DNA from: Pseudomonadota bacterium
Lineage (GTDB): Bacteria; Pseudomonadota; Gammaproteobacteria; Acidiferrobacterales; UBA6901
Direction of reading: 5' to 3'
Assembly: GCA_021819085.1 (NCBI GenBank)
Contig: JAKASJ010000012.1
Location: 20,242 to 84,241, forward strand
DNA: 64,000 bases
In this document: in pieces, positions 36,234-45,334 of the stretch
How positions within the stretch are numbered: the first letter of the stretch is position 1
Layout: the number at the start of each line of letters is the position of its first letter
Translations under genes and position numbers: made by a program
Notes under the pieces: model-generated
What the model saw: only the letters and a program-made list of their open reading frames with translations
Told to the model about the DNA's origin: nothing
Databases searched by the model: none

Positions 36234-37442
36234 ATGAGCACGTTTGGTGACTGGATCAATAAGCGGTTCCCGGCACGGGAACTGATGCGGGAACATATGA
36301 CTGAATACTATGCTCCCAAGAACTTCAACATCCTGTACTACGCCGGTTCATTGCTTCTGCTCATGATTTTTCTGCAGCTGCTATCCGGATTCCTGCTGAT
36401 GTCGCACTACGTGGCAACGAGCCAGGATGCCTTCAACTCGGTACAAGGCATCATGTACGACACAAAGTGGGGCTGGCTCATCCGGTACATGCATGTGGAC
36501 GGCGTTTCACTTATCTTCATCCTGCTTTATGCGCACATCCTGCGCGGCCTTCTCTATGGCTCGTACCGGGAACCGCGTGAACTGCTGTGGATTATCGGAT
36601 ACGTGATCTACATCATGATGATGGGCGAGGCATTCTTCGGCTATGTCCTCCCTTTTGGCAATCTTTCCTACTGGGCAGGACAGGTGATCACGTCGATCGT
36701 GCATGCAATTCCGTTCATCGGACCGCAGCTTGCGACGCTCGCACGTGGCGGGCCTGGCATCGGTACCGCGACTCTGCAGCGGTTCCTGGCGCTACACGTG
36801 GTGTTGTGGTTCCTCATTATTGCTGCCCTCATTGTCATGCACGTCATGGCGCTCCACCAGGTGGGCTCAAACAACCCCGATGGCATCGATATCAAGAAAC
36901 ACAAAGGCCCCAACGGCGTTCCGCTCGATGGCATTCCATTCCATCCGTATTACACCGTAAAGGATCTTTTCGGCGTCGGGGTATGGTTGACCATCTTTGC
37001 CGCCATCATCCTCTACGCCCCGACCATGCATGGCATATTTCTGGAGAAAAACACGTTTTTCCGCGCCAACCCGATGGTCAGCCTGCCGGACGTCACCCCA
37101 CCCTGGTATCTCGCGCCCTATTACGCGATGTTGCGTGCGATCCCAAATAAATACCTCGGTATCGGGGTCATGGGTCTCGCGATCATATTGCCATTTTTCC
37201 TGCCCTGGCTGGACCGAAATCCCGTTCGTTCGAGCCGATACCGGCCGTGGTACCGCGCGATGATCATCATCATGGGTATTACCTTCCTGGTTCTTGCATG
37301 GGTCGGAGAGCAGCCACCCCTGCCTAAATACTTTCTGATCGAGCGACTGGGTGCGGCCATTTATATAGGCTTCTATCTTCTCTTGCCGATCATAAGTTCG
37401 ATTGAACCAACCAGGGCTGTGCCGGAAAGAGTGACAAAATAA
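36234..37442 (+). CDS. petB: cytochrome b of the bc1 complex
   Basis: 402 residues, eight membrane spans plus the usual N-terminal 'W...RFP...L..EHMTEYYAPKNFNILYYAGSLLL' entry. Heme His pairs lie in RYMHVDGVSL/HILRGL and LALHVVLW/VMHVMALH. The Qo site motif normally PEWY reads PPWY here (VTPPWYLAPYYAMLRAIP), a variant also reported outside typical proteobacteria. The gene overlaps petC by 1 base. It is the quinone-cycling core; in iron oxidisers it can run in reverse to reduce quinone with iron-derived electrons. Confidence 0.97.
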   Translation: MSTFGDWINKRFPARELMREHMTEYYAPKNFNILYYAGSLLLLMIFLQLLSGFLLMSHYVATSQDAFNSVQGIMYDTKWGWLIRYMHVDGVSLIFILLYAHILRGLLYGSYREPRELLWIIGYVIYIMMMGEAFFGYVLPFGNLSYWAGQVITSIVHAIPFIGPQLATLARGGPGIGTATLQRFLALHVVLWFLIIAALIVMHVMALHQVGSNNPDGIDIKKHKGPNGVPLDGIPFHPYYTVKDLFGVGVWLTIFAAIILYAPTMHGIFLEKNTFFRANPMVSLPDVTPPWYLAPYYAMLRAIPNKYLGIGVMGLAIILPFFLPWLDRNPVRSSRYRPWYRAMIIIMGITFLVLAWVGEQPPLPKYFLIERLGAAIYIGFYLLLPIISSIEPTRAVPERVTK

Positions 37443-38134
37443 TGCGAAAAGTATGGATAGGCCTTTTGGCGGCGATATTGTTCGCGGGTAACGTCGGCCT
37501 GGCGCATGCGCAAACGCTCGCTGCGCCAAAATACGTTTTCAATAAGGCCACTGTGATGAAAGGCGCCCTTTTATTCGCGGATCATTGCAGTGCCTGTCAT
37601 TCAATTCACTCATTGCGATATGAGCGGCTTGAGACCGATCTCGGCATGCCAAAGGCGCAGATCATAAAGTCCATTATGCTGTCCTCCAGTGCCAACTTTC
37701 TGAAGGGCATGCGCCCGACCATGACCCGGACGGACGCCAAGACATGGTTCGGCATCGCGCCACCCGACCTCAGCCATATCGTGCGCGCCCAGGGCCAGCG
37801 CTGGATCTACACCTATCTGACGTCCTTTTACCAGGATCCCAAACGACCGTCCGGATGGAATAACAGACTGGTACCGGAGGTTGCCATGCCGAACGTGCTG
37901 GCGCCATGGGGCGGCATCTACAGCAAGGATGGCAAGGTACTCCACAAAGGGCGGCTGAGCCCGGGTGCCTATCGCAGAGAGGTCGCAGATATCGTTGCCT
38001 TTCTGCGGTATGCGAGTGACCCCTCCTACTTCAAACGCCATGAACTGGCCCCCTATGTCCTGGGCGTGCTGATTCTCCTGTCTCTGCTCGCCTACCTGCT
38101 GAAAAGGAACTACTGGCGCGATGTGCATGACTAA
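37442..38134 (+). CDS. petC: cytochrome c1 of the bc1 complex
   Basis: 230 residues. A signal peptide (ends AHAQ) precedes heme site CSACH (about residue 43-47). The distal Met is in EVAMPNVL. A C-terminal membrane anchor (about 203-222) and basic end KRNYWRDVHD complete it. Electrons pass from the Rieske protein to a soluble carrier such as the cytochrome c4 or HiPIP encoded beside it. Confidence 0.95.
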   Translation: MRKVWIGLLAAILFAGNVGLAHAQTLAAPKYVFNKATVMKGALLFADHCSACHSIHSLRYERLETDLGMPKAQIIKSIMLSSSANFLKGMRPTMTRTDAKTWFGIAPPDLSHIVRAQGQRWIYTYLTSFYQDPKRPSGWNNRLVPEVAMPNVLAPWGGIYSKDGKVLHKGRLSPGAYRREVADIVAFLRYASDPSYFKRHELAPYVLGVLILLSLLAYLLKRNYWRDVHD

Positions 38135-38437
38135 TGGCGAATTGCACAGGGCTCGTCTGAGCGGAAGCGCGAAGGCTGGAGGGACGTTCCAGTGTGCAGC
38201 ACACGGACCGTACGGGTGATAGGAACCCGTAGTCGGATTGCGGCTTCTAGAACCATGGACCGGGACGCAATCGGGGTTTATTCTAATGACTCCTCGCTGG
38301 AGGACCGGGAGACCGCATCGCGATGCGGTGAGACGGAGACACATTCCCCCGGCAGCCGCGCGTGGTCTCCCTAGGCGGCCGGGTCCGCGCCGCGCGGCAG
38401 TTCAATGCATTCGCAACACTTAACGGAGGTAATGGAA
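38135..38437 (+). other. petC-hip intergenic region with exclusive hairpins
   Basis: There is no gene in these 303 bases. A perfect 18-base palindrome ACCGCATCGCGATGCGGT (38312-38329) overlaps GGGAGACC (38307-38314), which could instead pair with GGTCTCCC at 38364-38371. The two structures exclude each other. No T-run follows, so a terminator is not clear; it may tune expression of hip. Confidence 0.45.
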
Positions 38438-38728
38438 ATGACAGATGGCTTCAACAAAAAGGTTTCCCGCCGTTCACTGCTGAAAAGCGCTGCGGTGCTT
38501 GCAGGCGTAGCGGCCGTGCCCGGGCTGATGGCAACGAAGCAGGCTCTGGCCAGCAAGGCCCCGAAGGCCGCCATGCAGTATCGCGACCATCCAAACGGCA
38601 ACAAGGACTGCAGCATCTGCATGCAGTTCATTCCGGGCAAGTCCCCAAAGGCCAACGGCACCTGCAAGGTCGTAGCCGGTTCGATCAGCCCGCACGGCTA
38701 CTGCATTGCCTGGGCACCCAAGGCCTGA
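38438..38728 (+). CDS. hip: high-potential iron-sulfur protein (HiPIP)
   Basis: 96 residues from the ATG at 38438 (GGAGGT seven bases upstream; the ATG at 38432 is too close). A twin-arginine signal (SRRSLLKSAAVL) fits a folded Fe-S protein exported by Tat. The four cluster Cys lie in CSICMQF, NGTCKV and GYCIAW, the HiPIP pattern with one [4Fe-4S]. In A. ferrooxidans the hip product works between the bc1 complex and terminal oxidase, or in iron oxidation. Its place after petABC suggests the same. Confidence 0.95.
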   Translation: MTDGFNKKVSRRSLLKSAAVLAGVAAVPGLMATKQALASKAPKAAMQYRDHPNGNKDCSICMQFIPGKSPKANGTCKVVAGSISPHGYCIAWAPKA

Positions 38729-38778
38729 TCTTTGCCTTGCCCGCACTCCGGGCAGGTCCGGAAGAGGGGAACAGGAAC

Positions 38779-38815
38779 AGGGGCGAGTCCGGCGCGGCCT
38801 CGCCCCTTCTTTTTT
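38779..38815 (+). terminator. rho-independent terminator after hip
   Basis: The stem is AGGGGCGAG / CTCGCCCCT (9 perfect pairs) with an 11-base loop, followed by TCTTTTTT. It closes the cycA-sdrA-petABC-hip unit. Confidence 0.92.
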
Positions 38816-38865
38816 GTTTCCCCAGAGGACACCTATCCATGGAAACACGGGACAGATAATTCGTC

Positions 38866-39249
38866 ATGCCACCTTCCTGTCCTTTCTGCAACCTGTCCGC
38901 TGACCGAATCATCCTGTCCGACCAATTCGCGTTCACCATCCAGGATGGATTTCCCGTTTCACCCGGTCACACGCTGATCATTCCTCGACGTCACATCGGT
39001 TCGTTCTTCGAACTGCAATCCGAAGAACGGCGGTCGTTACTGTCCCTTCTGGATGAGGCTAAACGTTTCCTGGACAAGGAATTCAGCCCGGACGCATACA
39101 ACATAGGGATCAATGATGGCGCCGCAGCCGGACAAACCCTGTCGCATCTGCACATCCACCTGATACCGCGATACCACGGTGACTGCAAGGATCCGCGTGG
39201 CGGAGTGAGGTGGATTTTCCCTGACAAGGCAAACTACTGGTCGAAATGA
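38866..39249 (+). CDS. HIT family protein
   Basis: 127 residues. An N-terminal CPFC zinc-like knuckle is followed by 'F.V.PGHTLIIPRRHI..F' and the histidine triad HLHIHLIPR. HIT enzymes hydrolyse nucleotide derivatives such as AMP-lysine or Ap4A. Length and spacing match the family; the substrate is not known. No tight operon neighbour. Confidence 0.9.
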   Translation: MPPSCPFCNLSADRIILSDQFAFTIQDGFPVSPGHTLIIPRRHIGSFFELQSEERRSLLSLLDEAKRFLDKEFSPDAYNIGINDGAAAGQTLSHLHIHLIPRYHGDCKDPRGGVRWIFPDKANYWSK

Positions 39250-39361
39250 ACTCCGGCAGGAAGTGCGACAAGACCGAAGCATGTCTTTGGGGTCCGGTGG
39301 CGAACCAGCGGCACCTCAGCCATCGTCCCGGTAGACACGCGACCCGGTGCGGTCACTGCCG

Positions 39362-39955
39362 CTAGCGCTGATAGGTTCCAACCAACTCCTGCTGGGCCAG
39401 CACATGCCCATGCATCGCCTTCTCCAGTGCAGCCTTCGTCGGCTTCGCCAGATCCGGCAGGACCGTATCGAGGGCGTACAGCTTCTCGAAGTAGCGATGC
39501 CTCCCGATCGGCGGGCAGGGGCCGCCATAGCCGGTACGGTGCCAGTCGTTCACTCCCTCGCGCGTTCCAGCAGGCAGATCGGCCGCTCCGGCGCCTTCGG
39601 GCAGGCCGCTCGTGTCGGGCGGGATGTTGTAAAGCACCCAATGCACCCACGTCATCTTCGGATGCGCCGGGTCGGGGGCATCGGGGTCGTCCATGACAAG
39701 CGCAAGGCTCTTCGTCCCCGGTGGAATTCCACTCCAATTCAATGGCGGCGAAACGTCCTCCCCGTCACAGGTATACCTGGCAGGAATCTCGCCATGCGCC
39801 TTGAACGCCGGCGAAGTGATCGTGAATTTCATGATGTGGCCCCCTCGAGGCATGGCCGGCTTTTCCATGTTTCGCCCCCATGCCGCCCCGCCGAGCAGGA
39901 TCGCTATCGCGAAAGAGGTCGCGACGCGGGACAGAAATCGGTTGATGGCATGCAT
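39362..39955 (-). CDS. YbhB/YbcL family (PEBP-like) secreted protein
   Basis: 197 residues with an N-terminal signal peptide (about 1-27). PEBP signatures: 'F....IP..YTCDGEDVSPPLNWSGIPPGTKSLALVMDDPDAP', 'WVHWVLYNIPP', 'GYGGPCPPIGRHRYFEKLYALD'. The phosphatidylethanolamine-binding fold binds anionic ligands; the bacterial role is obscure. Isolated between convergent HIT and mlaA (same strand). Confidence 0.92.
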   Translation of the reverse strand: MHAINRFLSRVATSFAIAILLGGAAWGRNMEKPAMPRGGHIMKFTITSPAFKAHGEIPARYTCDGEDVSPPLNWSGIPPGTKSLALVMDDPDAPDPAHPKMTWVHWVLYNIPPDTSGLPEGAGAADLPAGTREGVNDWHRTGYGGPCPPIGRHRYFEKLYALDTVLPDLAKPTKAALEKAMHGHVLAQQELVGTYQR

Positions 39956-40033
39956 AGCAGTCGGTCCGGACAGCCCGGTTCAAATCATACCCCCACGTGC
40001 AGATGCCGCGTCAACCTCGCGGCACTGTCCCGA

Positions 40034-40930
40034 TCAGTGGCTCGGCGTTCCGGGACCGGCCGCCGGAGCAGAGGGCGCGGCACCGCTGCCTGGCGGTTCG
40101 CTGTCGTCCGGCGATTCGTCGCCGGGGAACTTCGGTTGCGGCGGGTTTCCGTTGTAAATCAGATTGAGGCGCTGCTGAAAATATGCCTCACGCACGAACG
40201 AATACATATTGGGCCCCGCCGCCTGCTCCAGCACACTGCTGGTACCCAGCAGGTTGGCCCGCGTGTTCACAGCGTCCAGCACCCGCAGGCTCCAGCGCGC
40301 CGTGCCGCTGTTCAGGTAGTTGACCGGATAGGTGTAATAGTCGGCGATCAGCCCGAAGCTGTCCCGCAGATCGCTCGGTCCGAGGATAGGCCACACGATG
40401 TAGGGGCCCGGCGGCGCTCCCCACACGCCAAGCGTCATGCCGAAGTCGGCCTCGTGCGGCCGCAGGCCGAGCCGCCTGGCCGGGTCGAACAGACCGACCA
40501 CCCCGACCGTCGTATTGACGACGAAACGCCCCGTGTCCGACGCCGTCCGCTCGAGCTTTCCCTGCAGCAGGTCGTTCACGATCACCGTGGGCTCGAGCAG
40601 GTTATTGAAAAAGCGCGTGACGCTGTTTCGCACCGGCTGCGGCAGGACATAGCTGTATCCTTGCGCGGCCGGCTTGAGCACGAACCTGTCGAACTGATCG
40701 TTGAACTTGAAAATTGCACGGTTATAGGACTCCAAAGGATCGTATGCCGATCCATCTGCGGAATCCGACGACTGGCCGTGGCCAACGGTTGCACATCCCC
40801 CGAGGATCAACGGCAAGGCAAGCGCCATGCACGGCAGCAGCCTGCGCCACGCACGGGAACGGTCGGGCCCGCAAGCTGCGCGCGGGCAGCGCCTGGGGCC
40901 CGGCTGCGCGGGAATTTTATCTTTCGTCAT
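40034..40930 (-). CDS. mlaA: phospholipid-binding lipoprotein MlaA
   Basis: 298 residues. The ATG at 40930 has GAAGAGG upstream. The lipobox LGGC ends the signal, so it is anchored in the outer membrane. The family core has 'DPLESYNRAIFKFND', 'LPQPVRNSVTRFFNNLLEP', 'LFDPARRLGL....ADFGMTLGVWG' and 'PILGPSDLRDSFG'. MlaA with OmpC removes phospholipids from the outer leaflet. A Pro/Ser-rich tail (270-298) is unusual and probably disordered. Confidence 0.94.
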   Translation of the reverse strand: MTKDKIPAQPGPRRCPRAACGPDRSRAWRRLLPCMALALPLILGGCATVGHGQSSDSADGSAYDPLESYNRAIFKFNDQFDRFVLKPAAQGYSYVLPQPVRNSVTRFFNNLLEPTVIVNDLLQGKLERTASDTGRFVVNTTVGVVGLFDPARRLGLRPHEADFGMTLGVWGAPPGPYIVWPILGPSDLRDSFGLIADYYTYPVNYLNSGTARWSLRVLDAVNTRANLLGTSSVLEQAAGPNMYSFVREAYFQQRLNLIYNGNPPQPKFPGDESPDDSEPPGSGAAPSAPAAGPGTPSH

Positions 40931-41172
40931 CGGCCTCTTCTCGGAGGTTTTCTCTGGCATATCCTTTCGAGCCCGCAGCGCAGTCTGCATGAGGTACGAC
41001 GCGCGGGGTCACGCCTCATTCCGCAGACCGGTCCGAAAGCGCCGAGCTGGACTCTACCAGACAGGCCGCGCCAATGCAGCAGGGCGGGATTCGCCCGACA
41101 CGCCTTCCGGCTCACGGCTGCGGGGTCAAAACCGTGCTGCCGGCAGCACATCCAATGTGGCAATATGAGATC

Positions 41173-41826
41173 ATGACAGCTGTCTCTATTCGTGGTCTGG
41201 TGCTGGCGGGCGGGCGCTCGCGCCGCTTCGGCAGTGTGGACAAGGCCTTTATCGAGCTTCGCGGCAAACCCTTGTGGCAGCGCGCGCTGTCACAGCTTGC
41301 ACCGCAGGTGGATGCCATCGCGGTCAGCAGCAACGATCAGACCGGACGCTTCACATCGTGCCTGCAGGATTTTTCCGGATCCGTCCGCTATCGGACGGGC
41401 GGCACGGAACCGGCGACCGTTGCCGTATTCCCTGACCTCATCGCCGGATCGCTCGGACCGCTCGCGGGTATCCATGCCGGACTCAGCGCGTGGCCGGAGT
41501 GCTATGTTGCAACCGTCGCGGTGGATCTGCCGTTCCTTCCGCCAAACCTGGTCGAGCGCCTCGGCGCCGGTCTGGACCGCGGGCGTTGCGCCTACCCAAG
41601 CGATGGGATGCGGCACGCGCTGGCTTTGCTCTGGGCACCCGGAAGCGCCGCCGACCTTGCGGCATTCCTCGAGCGCGGGGGCCGAAGCGTGCGCGACTGG
41701 CTGGCCGAACACGGCGATCAGGTGCGGTTTACTGGGCCCGGCGATGCCGATCTGTTTTTCAATATCAACACGCCCGCCGACCTGGTGGTCGCCGAACGCC
41801 GTCTGCAGGACCGTGAGCGCTGCTGA
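41173..41826 (+). CDS. mobA: molybdenum cofactor guanylyltransferase
   Basis: 217 residues from the ATG at 41173. The nucleotide-binding start LVLAGGRSRRFGSVDKAFIEL is typical, followed by 'GPLAGIHAGLS', 'VAVDLPFLPPNLVERL', and 'NINTPADL'. It attaches GMP to molybdopterin for bis-MGD enzymes. No molybdoenzyme gene is seen in the window. Confidence 0.92.
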   Translation: MTAVSIRGLVLAGGRSRRFGSVDKAFIELRGKPLWQRALSQLAPQVDAIAVSSNDQTGRFTSCLQDFSGSVRYRTGGTEPATVAVFPDLIAGSLGPLAGIHAGLSAWPECYVATVAVDLPFLPPNLVERLGAGLDRGRCAYPSDGMRHALALLWAPGSAADLAAFLERGGRSVRDWLAEHGDQVRFTGPGDADLFFNINTPADLVVAERRLQDRERC

Positions 41827-41873
41827 GCCGATCGGTCACGCGCCAGACCCTTCACCGCGCGCCTGGCAGGCAG

Positions 41874-42443
41874 TCAGACAAGCGCCCTGCCAGCCTTGCG
41901 CACGTCCTCCAGCCAGGCCTCGCGCCGTTCCTTGCTTGCGGACCGCATCGGCCCGATCTCGGTGATTCGCACCGGACTGACGCCACAGAATTTGAGGATC
42001 GCTCTTTTCATTGTCTTGTGGGCCGGCTCGCCGAACACCCAGCGGTACAGGAACGGCGCGGTGTTCATCGTGACGATGAGGCGCGCGCTTCGGCCTTTAA
42101 GCAGCTTGTCCCAGAACCGCGAGTTGGCGGGGAAATCCACCGCGAAGCCGGGCACAAAGGTACGTTCTATGAACCCCTTGAGCAGCGCGGGTATGGTGCC
42201 CCACATGATCGGATAGACAAAAACGAGATGCTCTGCCCACCGGATCGCATCGCGCGCCTGGACGATATCGGCTTCGACCGGTCCGGCAACGGCGCGCACC
42301 GGGTCGAACTTCATCTCGGCCAGCACGAGCTGCCGAACCTCGGCCCGGGATTCCCCGGCGCCCTGTGCGTAGGCATCGGCAAGGGCACTGCAGTAACTCG
42401 CCGGGGCCGGATGACCAAGTATCACGAGTATCTTCCGCGTCAT
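41874..42443 (-). CDS. flavodoxin-like NAD(P)H oxidoreductase
   Basis: 189 residues from the ATG at 42443. The flavodoxin_2 pattern is visible: 'ILVILGHPAPASYCSALADAY', 'HLVFVYPIMWGTIPALLKGFIERTF.PGFA' and 'LIVTMNTAPFLYRW'. Such enzymes (MdaB/KefF/NQO-like) reduce quinones or azo compounds with FMN or FAD. It is convergent with mobA. Confidence 0.88.
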   Translation of the reverse strand: MTRKILVILGHPAPASYCSALADAYAQGAGESRAEVRQLVLAEMKFDPVRAVAGPVEADIVQARDAIRWAEHLVFVYPIMWGTIPALLKGFIERTFVPGFAVDFPANSRFWDKLLKGRSARLIVTMNTAPFLYRWVFGEPAHKTMKRAILKFCGVSPVRITEIGPMRSASKERREAWLEDVRKAGRALV

Positions 42444-42912
42444 CGAACACCTCAGGGCAAATCGCCGGGTCGACCCCGGCGCGCAATTGTACACACTTCA
42501 GGCGGTGGAACGACATGATCGCCTGCGCTGCACGGGAGGCGAATCCGGGGCGAATGTGCGGACACCGGCATCAGGCGGCGGTGCCGCCCGGAATATCCGC
42601 CCTGCCGGACCACGGCGCGCGATCGTTCGATCGCCGGACACCCATCGATCCGGCCCGGTACCATTGCGGCGGACATTCCTTTCCGATTTCCGGCAGGCGC
42701 GCAAAAGCACGATGCATACCGGCTGCCCACCCGCGAACACGCCGCAGGCGTCCCGCTCCGCTTCATACCGGGCAGCCGACTCCCCGGTGGGTTTCCGAAG
42801 TCTGGACCCCTGGCGCCGGAACACGGCGGGTGTGCGGACGGGAAATTCAATCTCTGGAGGCAAACCGAAATTTCACCGTACCCCTGCGCGGCCGATTACG
42901 GCGTGCTGGCGT
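42444..42912. other. intergenic region, no gene recognised
   Basis: Some 470 bases of high GC content between the oxidoreductase gene and the GNAT gene. The open frames here are long but random in composition. I see no promoter or repeat that I would defend. Confidence 0.4.
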
Positions 42913-43386
42913 TCAGGTCGTATCCGGTACGCGGCAGCAACGCAGATCGCGGTTCATGCGCACCGCCGTTTCGATCCCGTTGTAGTAACGCGGCAGGCAC
43001 ACCAGTTCGCGATAACCCAGCTTCCGATAAAAACTGCGGGCGGCCAGGTTTGCGGCACGCACCTCCAGGCTCACGACAAACGTGCCCGCAACGCGCGCCG
43101 ATGCCTCCAGCCATTCCACCAGACGGCGCCCGATTCCGCAGCGCCTGTGTTCCGGCGCGACGACCAGAAGACTGAGGTGTGCACTGGATTCGGCGAAGTG
43201 CATGATCGCGGCGCCGGCAATGCCTGCCGCGAGTCGTGCCGTCACGACAACGCTTTCAGGATCACGTATACGACCGGTCACGCGCGCTTCGTTCCAGGAC
43301 CATCCCGGCAGACCCCTTTCCACGAACTGCCGCGACATCACCGCGATGCGGCGTGCGTCGGCCGGTTTTGCAAGCACCATGTCCAT
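42913..43386 (-). CDS. GNAT N-acetyltransferase (RimI-like)
   Basis: 157 residues. The acetyl-CoA motif RRCGIGRRLVEWLE (R-x-x-G-x-G-x-x-L) and 'VSLEVRAANLAARSFYRKLGY' with the family's conserved N, Y pair match RimI, which acetylates N-terminal Ala of S18 or other proteins. The start MDMVLAKPADARRIA lies close to 43386. It follows the rluB gene by 221 bases on the same strand; in other genomes rimI neighbours differ, so specificity is uncertain. Confidence 0.85.
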   Translation of the reverse strand: MDMVLAKPADARRIAVMSRQFVERGLPGWSWNEARVTGRIRDPESVVVTARLAAGIAGAAIMHFAESSAHLSLLVVAPEHRRCGIGRRLVEWLEASARVAGTFVVSLEVRAANLAARSFYRKLGYRELVCLPRYYNGIETAVRMNRDLRCCRVPDTT

Positions 43387-43607
43387 GACAAAGACATCTT
43401 AACCGATCACCCATGCGGCGCAACACCAGATCGGCGGAGGTCCGCAAACCGGTTCCTGTCACCCAGCCGCTGGGCAACCTGCATCTTCCGGAAGCAGCGC
43501 ACTGCGATACAGAGCAGGAACCCGGCACTGCTGCGACCCGGGCCCGGAGGGGCGATTCTGCCGACCGGCCGGCACGCGTGGGTGGCGAACTCGAACACCG
43601 CCCCGCT

Positions 43608-44537
43608 TCAGCGCTTCCTGCCGCGCAGCCCCGTGCGGCGAGGGGCAGCCGCGGTGGGCCGTTGCGGCTTGGCGAACTTTTTGCCGGCGCCTTTGCCTGC
43701 ACTATGTACGGCACGGCGCCCGGACCGCTGCTCCGGGGCCGCGGGAACATAGCCGACGCTGTGCAGCAAAGCGCCCATTGCCGGCGGTTCCATGTCCTCC
43801 CAGCGCCCGGGACGCAGGCCGCGCGGCAACGTCACCGGTCCGTAACGCACCCGGATCAGCCGGCTTACTTTCAGCCCCACCGCTTCCCAGAGCCGGCGCA
43901 CTTCGCGATTACGCCCTTCCTTGAGTGTGACGTGGTACCAATGATTGGCGCCCTCGCCGCCGGCGTCCGTGATGCTGTCAAAGCGGGCCATTCCGTCGTC
44001 GAGCACAATGCCGTCATGCAGCCGCTGCAACGTGTCCGGCTGCACCCTGCCCAGAACACGGACGGCATATTCGCGCTCGATACCGGCACTCGGATGCATG
44101 AGCCGGTTGGCGAGCTCGCCGTCGGTCGTCAACAGGATCAGTCCTTGGGTATTGATGTCCAGGCGGCCCACCGCGATCCAGCGTCCGTTTCGCAGCACCG
44201 GCAGATGATCGAATATGGTAGAGCGGCCCTGGGGGTCGGAGGCCGTGCAAATCTCGCCTTCCGGCTTGTTGTAGAGCAGGATACGGCGCTTCGCCCCGAA
44301 CATCACACCCGCCGACAACAGCTGGCCGTCGATGCGAATCAGCTGGCCGGTCCGTACCCGATCGCCACGCGATGCGGTGGCGCCGTCGATCGAAACCCGT
44401 CCTTCTTCGATCCAGCGTTCCATCTCACGGCGCGAACCGATGCCGGCGCGCGCCAACACCTTTTGCAGCTTTTCTCCGTCCGGGGCAGCGGTGCGCCGCG
44501 CGGCGTTCTTTGCGCGGTTGTGCGTGACCGTGCTCAC
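43608..44537 (-). CDS. rluB: 23S rRNA pseudouridine synthase B
   Basis: 309 residues. An S4 RNA-binding domain (about 20-70: 'EKLQKVLARAGIGSRREMERWIEEGRV') precedes the synthase core with catalytic Asp in VGRLDINTQGLILLT. The segment 'YHVTLKEGRNREVRRLWEAVGLKVSRLIRVRYGP' is typical of RluB/E/F. A basic, Arg/Lys/Pro-rich tail (about 270-309) is common in this group. It overlaps scpB by 4 bases. Confidence 0.93.
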   Translation of the reverse strand: MSTVTHNRAKNAARRTAAPDGEKLQKVLARAGIGSRREMERWIEEGRVSIDGATASRGDRVRTGQLIRIDGQLLSAGVMFGAKRRILLYNKPEGEICTASDPQGRSTIFDHLPVLRNGRWIAVGRLDINTQGLILLTTDGELANRLMHPSAGIEREYAVRVLGRVQPDTLQRLHDGIVLDDGMARFDSITDAGGEGANHWYHVTLKEGRNREVRRLWEAVGLKVSRLIRVRYGPVTLPRGLRPGRWEDMEPPAMGALLHSVGYVPAAPEQRSGRRAVHSAGKGAGKKFAKPQRPTAAAPRRTGLRGRKR

Positions 44538-45334
44538 AGTTTCACCGCAGTCACTCCCGGCAGAGATTGCGGCTCCCCGGTATCAGGCCCGGCGGCCTCC
44601 GGGCCATCGGATACTGCATCCATTTCGGCCACGGGTTGCGATTTGACTTCCTGCACCTCGCTGGCCTCGGACACCAGCGGCTCGACATCCCCGGTCCCCG
44701 CAGCAGCATGCTCGCCGATATCCTCGTCGGGATCCGCCGCCGGTGCTTCGGTATCCAAGCCCTCCTCCGGCGTACCGGCTGTCAGACCGGCACCGACCTT
44801 TTCCACATCGCGCAGCTCGGCCAGCGGCGGCAGCTCATCGAGGGTCCGGAGATTGAAATGCTCCAGGAACCCACGCGTGGTGCCGTACAGGGACGGACGC
44901 CCCGGGACTTCGCGCTGCCCGACCTGCCGTATCCACTCGCGCCCGAGAAGAGTCTTGATGATTTCACTGCTGACCGCGACACCGCGGATATCCTCGATCT
45001 CACCGCGGGTCACCGGCTGGCGGTAAGCGATGATCGCGAGCGTTTCGAGCAGGGCACGGGAATAACGCACCGGACGTTCCTCGGACAGGCGCGCAATCCA
45101 TTCGGCGTAGCGCTCTTTCGTCTGGAGCCGATAGCCGTGGTCGATCTGACGCAGCTCCATTGCGCGGTCCGCATAATCCGCATCGAGCTGCGTCAGGACT
45201 GCGCGGATCTCCTCGCGCGACGGCCGGGAGGATTCCGGAAACAGTGCCAGCATGCGGTCGACGCTCAACGGCTGCCCGGCAACGAGCAGCGCTGCTTCAA
45301 CGATGTTCTTCAGTTCGGTGCTGGCATCAGTCAT
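44534..45334 (-). CDS. scpB: segregation and condensation protein B
   Basis: 266 residues. Winged-helix pair (about 1-175) with 'IVEAALLVAGQPLSVDRML', 'RYSRALLETLAIIAYRQPVTRGEIEDIRGV', 'GRPSLYGTTRGFLEHFNLRTLDELPPL'. A disordered acidic tail (about 185-266) is longer than usual. It is the kleisin partner that works with ScpA and SMC. The start overlaps the scpA stop by one base. Confidence 0.95.
   Translation of the reverse strand: MTDASTELKNIVEAALLVAGQPLSVDRMLALFPESSRPSREEIRAVLTQLDADYADRAMELRQIDHGYRLQTKERYAEWIARLSEERPVRYSRALLETLAIIAYRQPVTRGEIEDIRGVAVSSEIIKTLLGREWIRQVGQREVPGRPSLYGTTRGFLEHFNLRTLDELPPLAELRDVEKVGAGLTAGTPEEGLDTEAPAADPDEDIGEHAAAGTGDVEPLVSEASEVQEVKSQPVAEMDAVSDGPEAAGPDTGEPQSLPGVTAVKL

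Noticed and set aside
39347..41176. 609-residue frame opposite PEBP and mlaA
   Set aside because: It spans two real minus-strand genes and the space between them, with no family signs.
43413..45026. 537-residue frame opposite rluB and scpB
   Set aside because: Antisense shadow of two well-supported genes.
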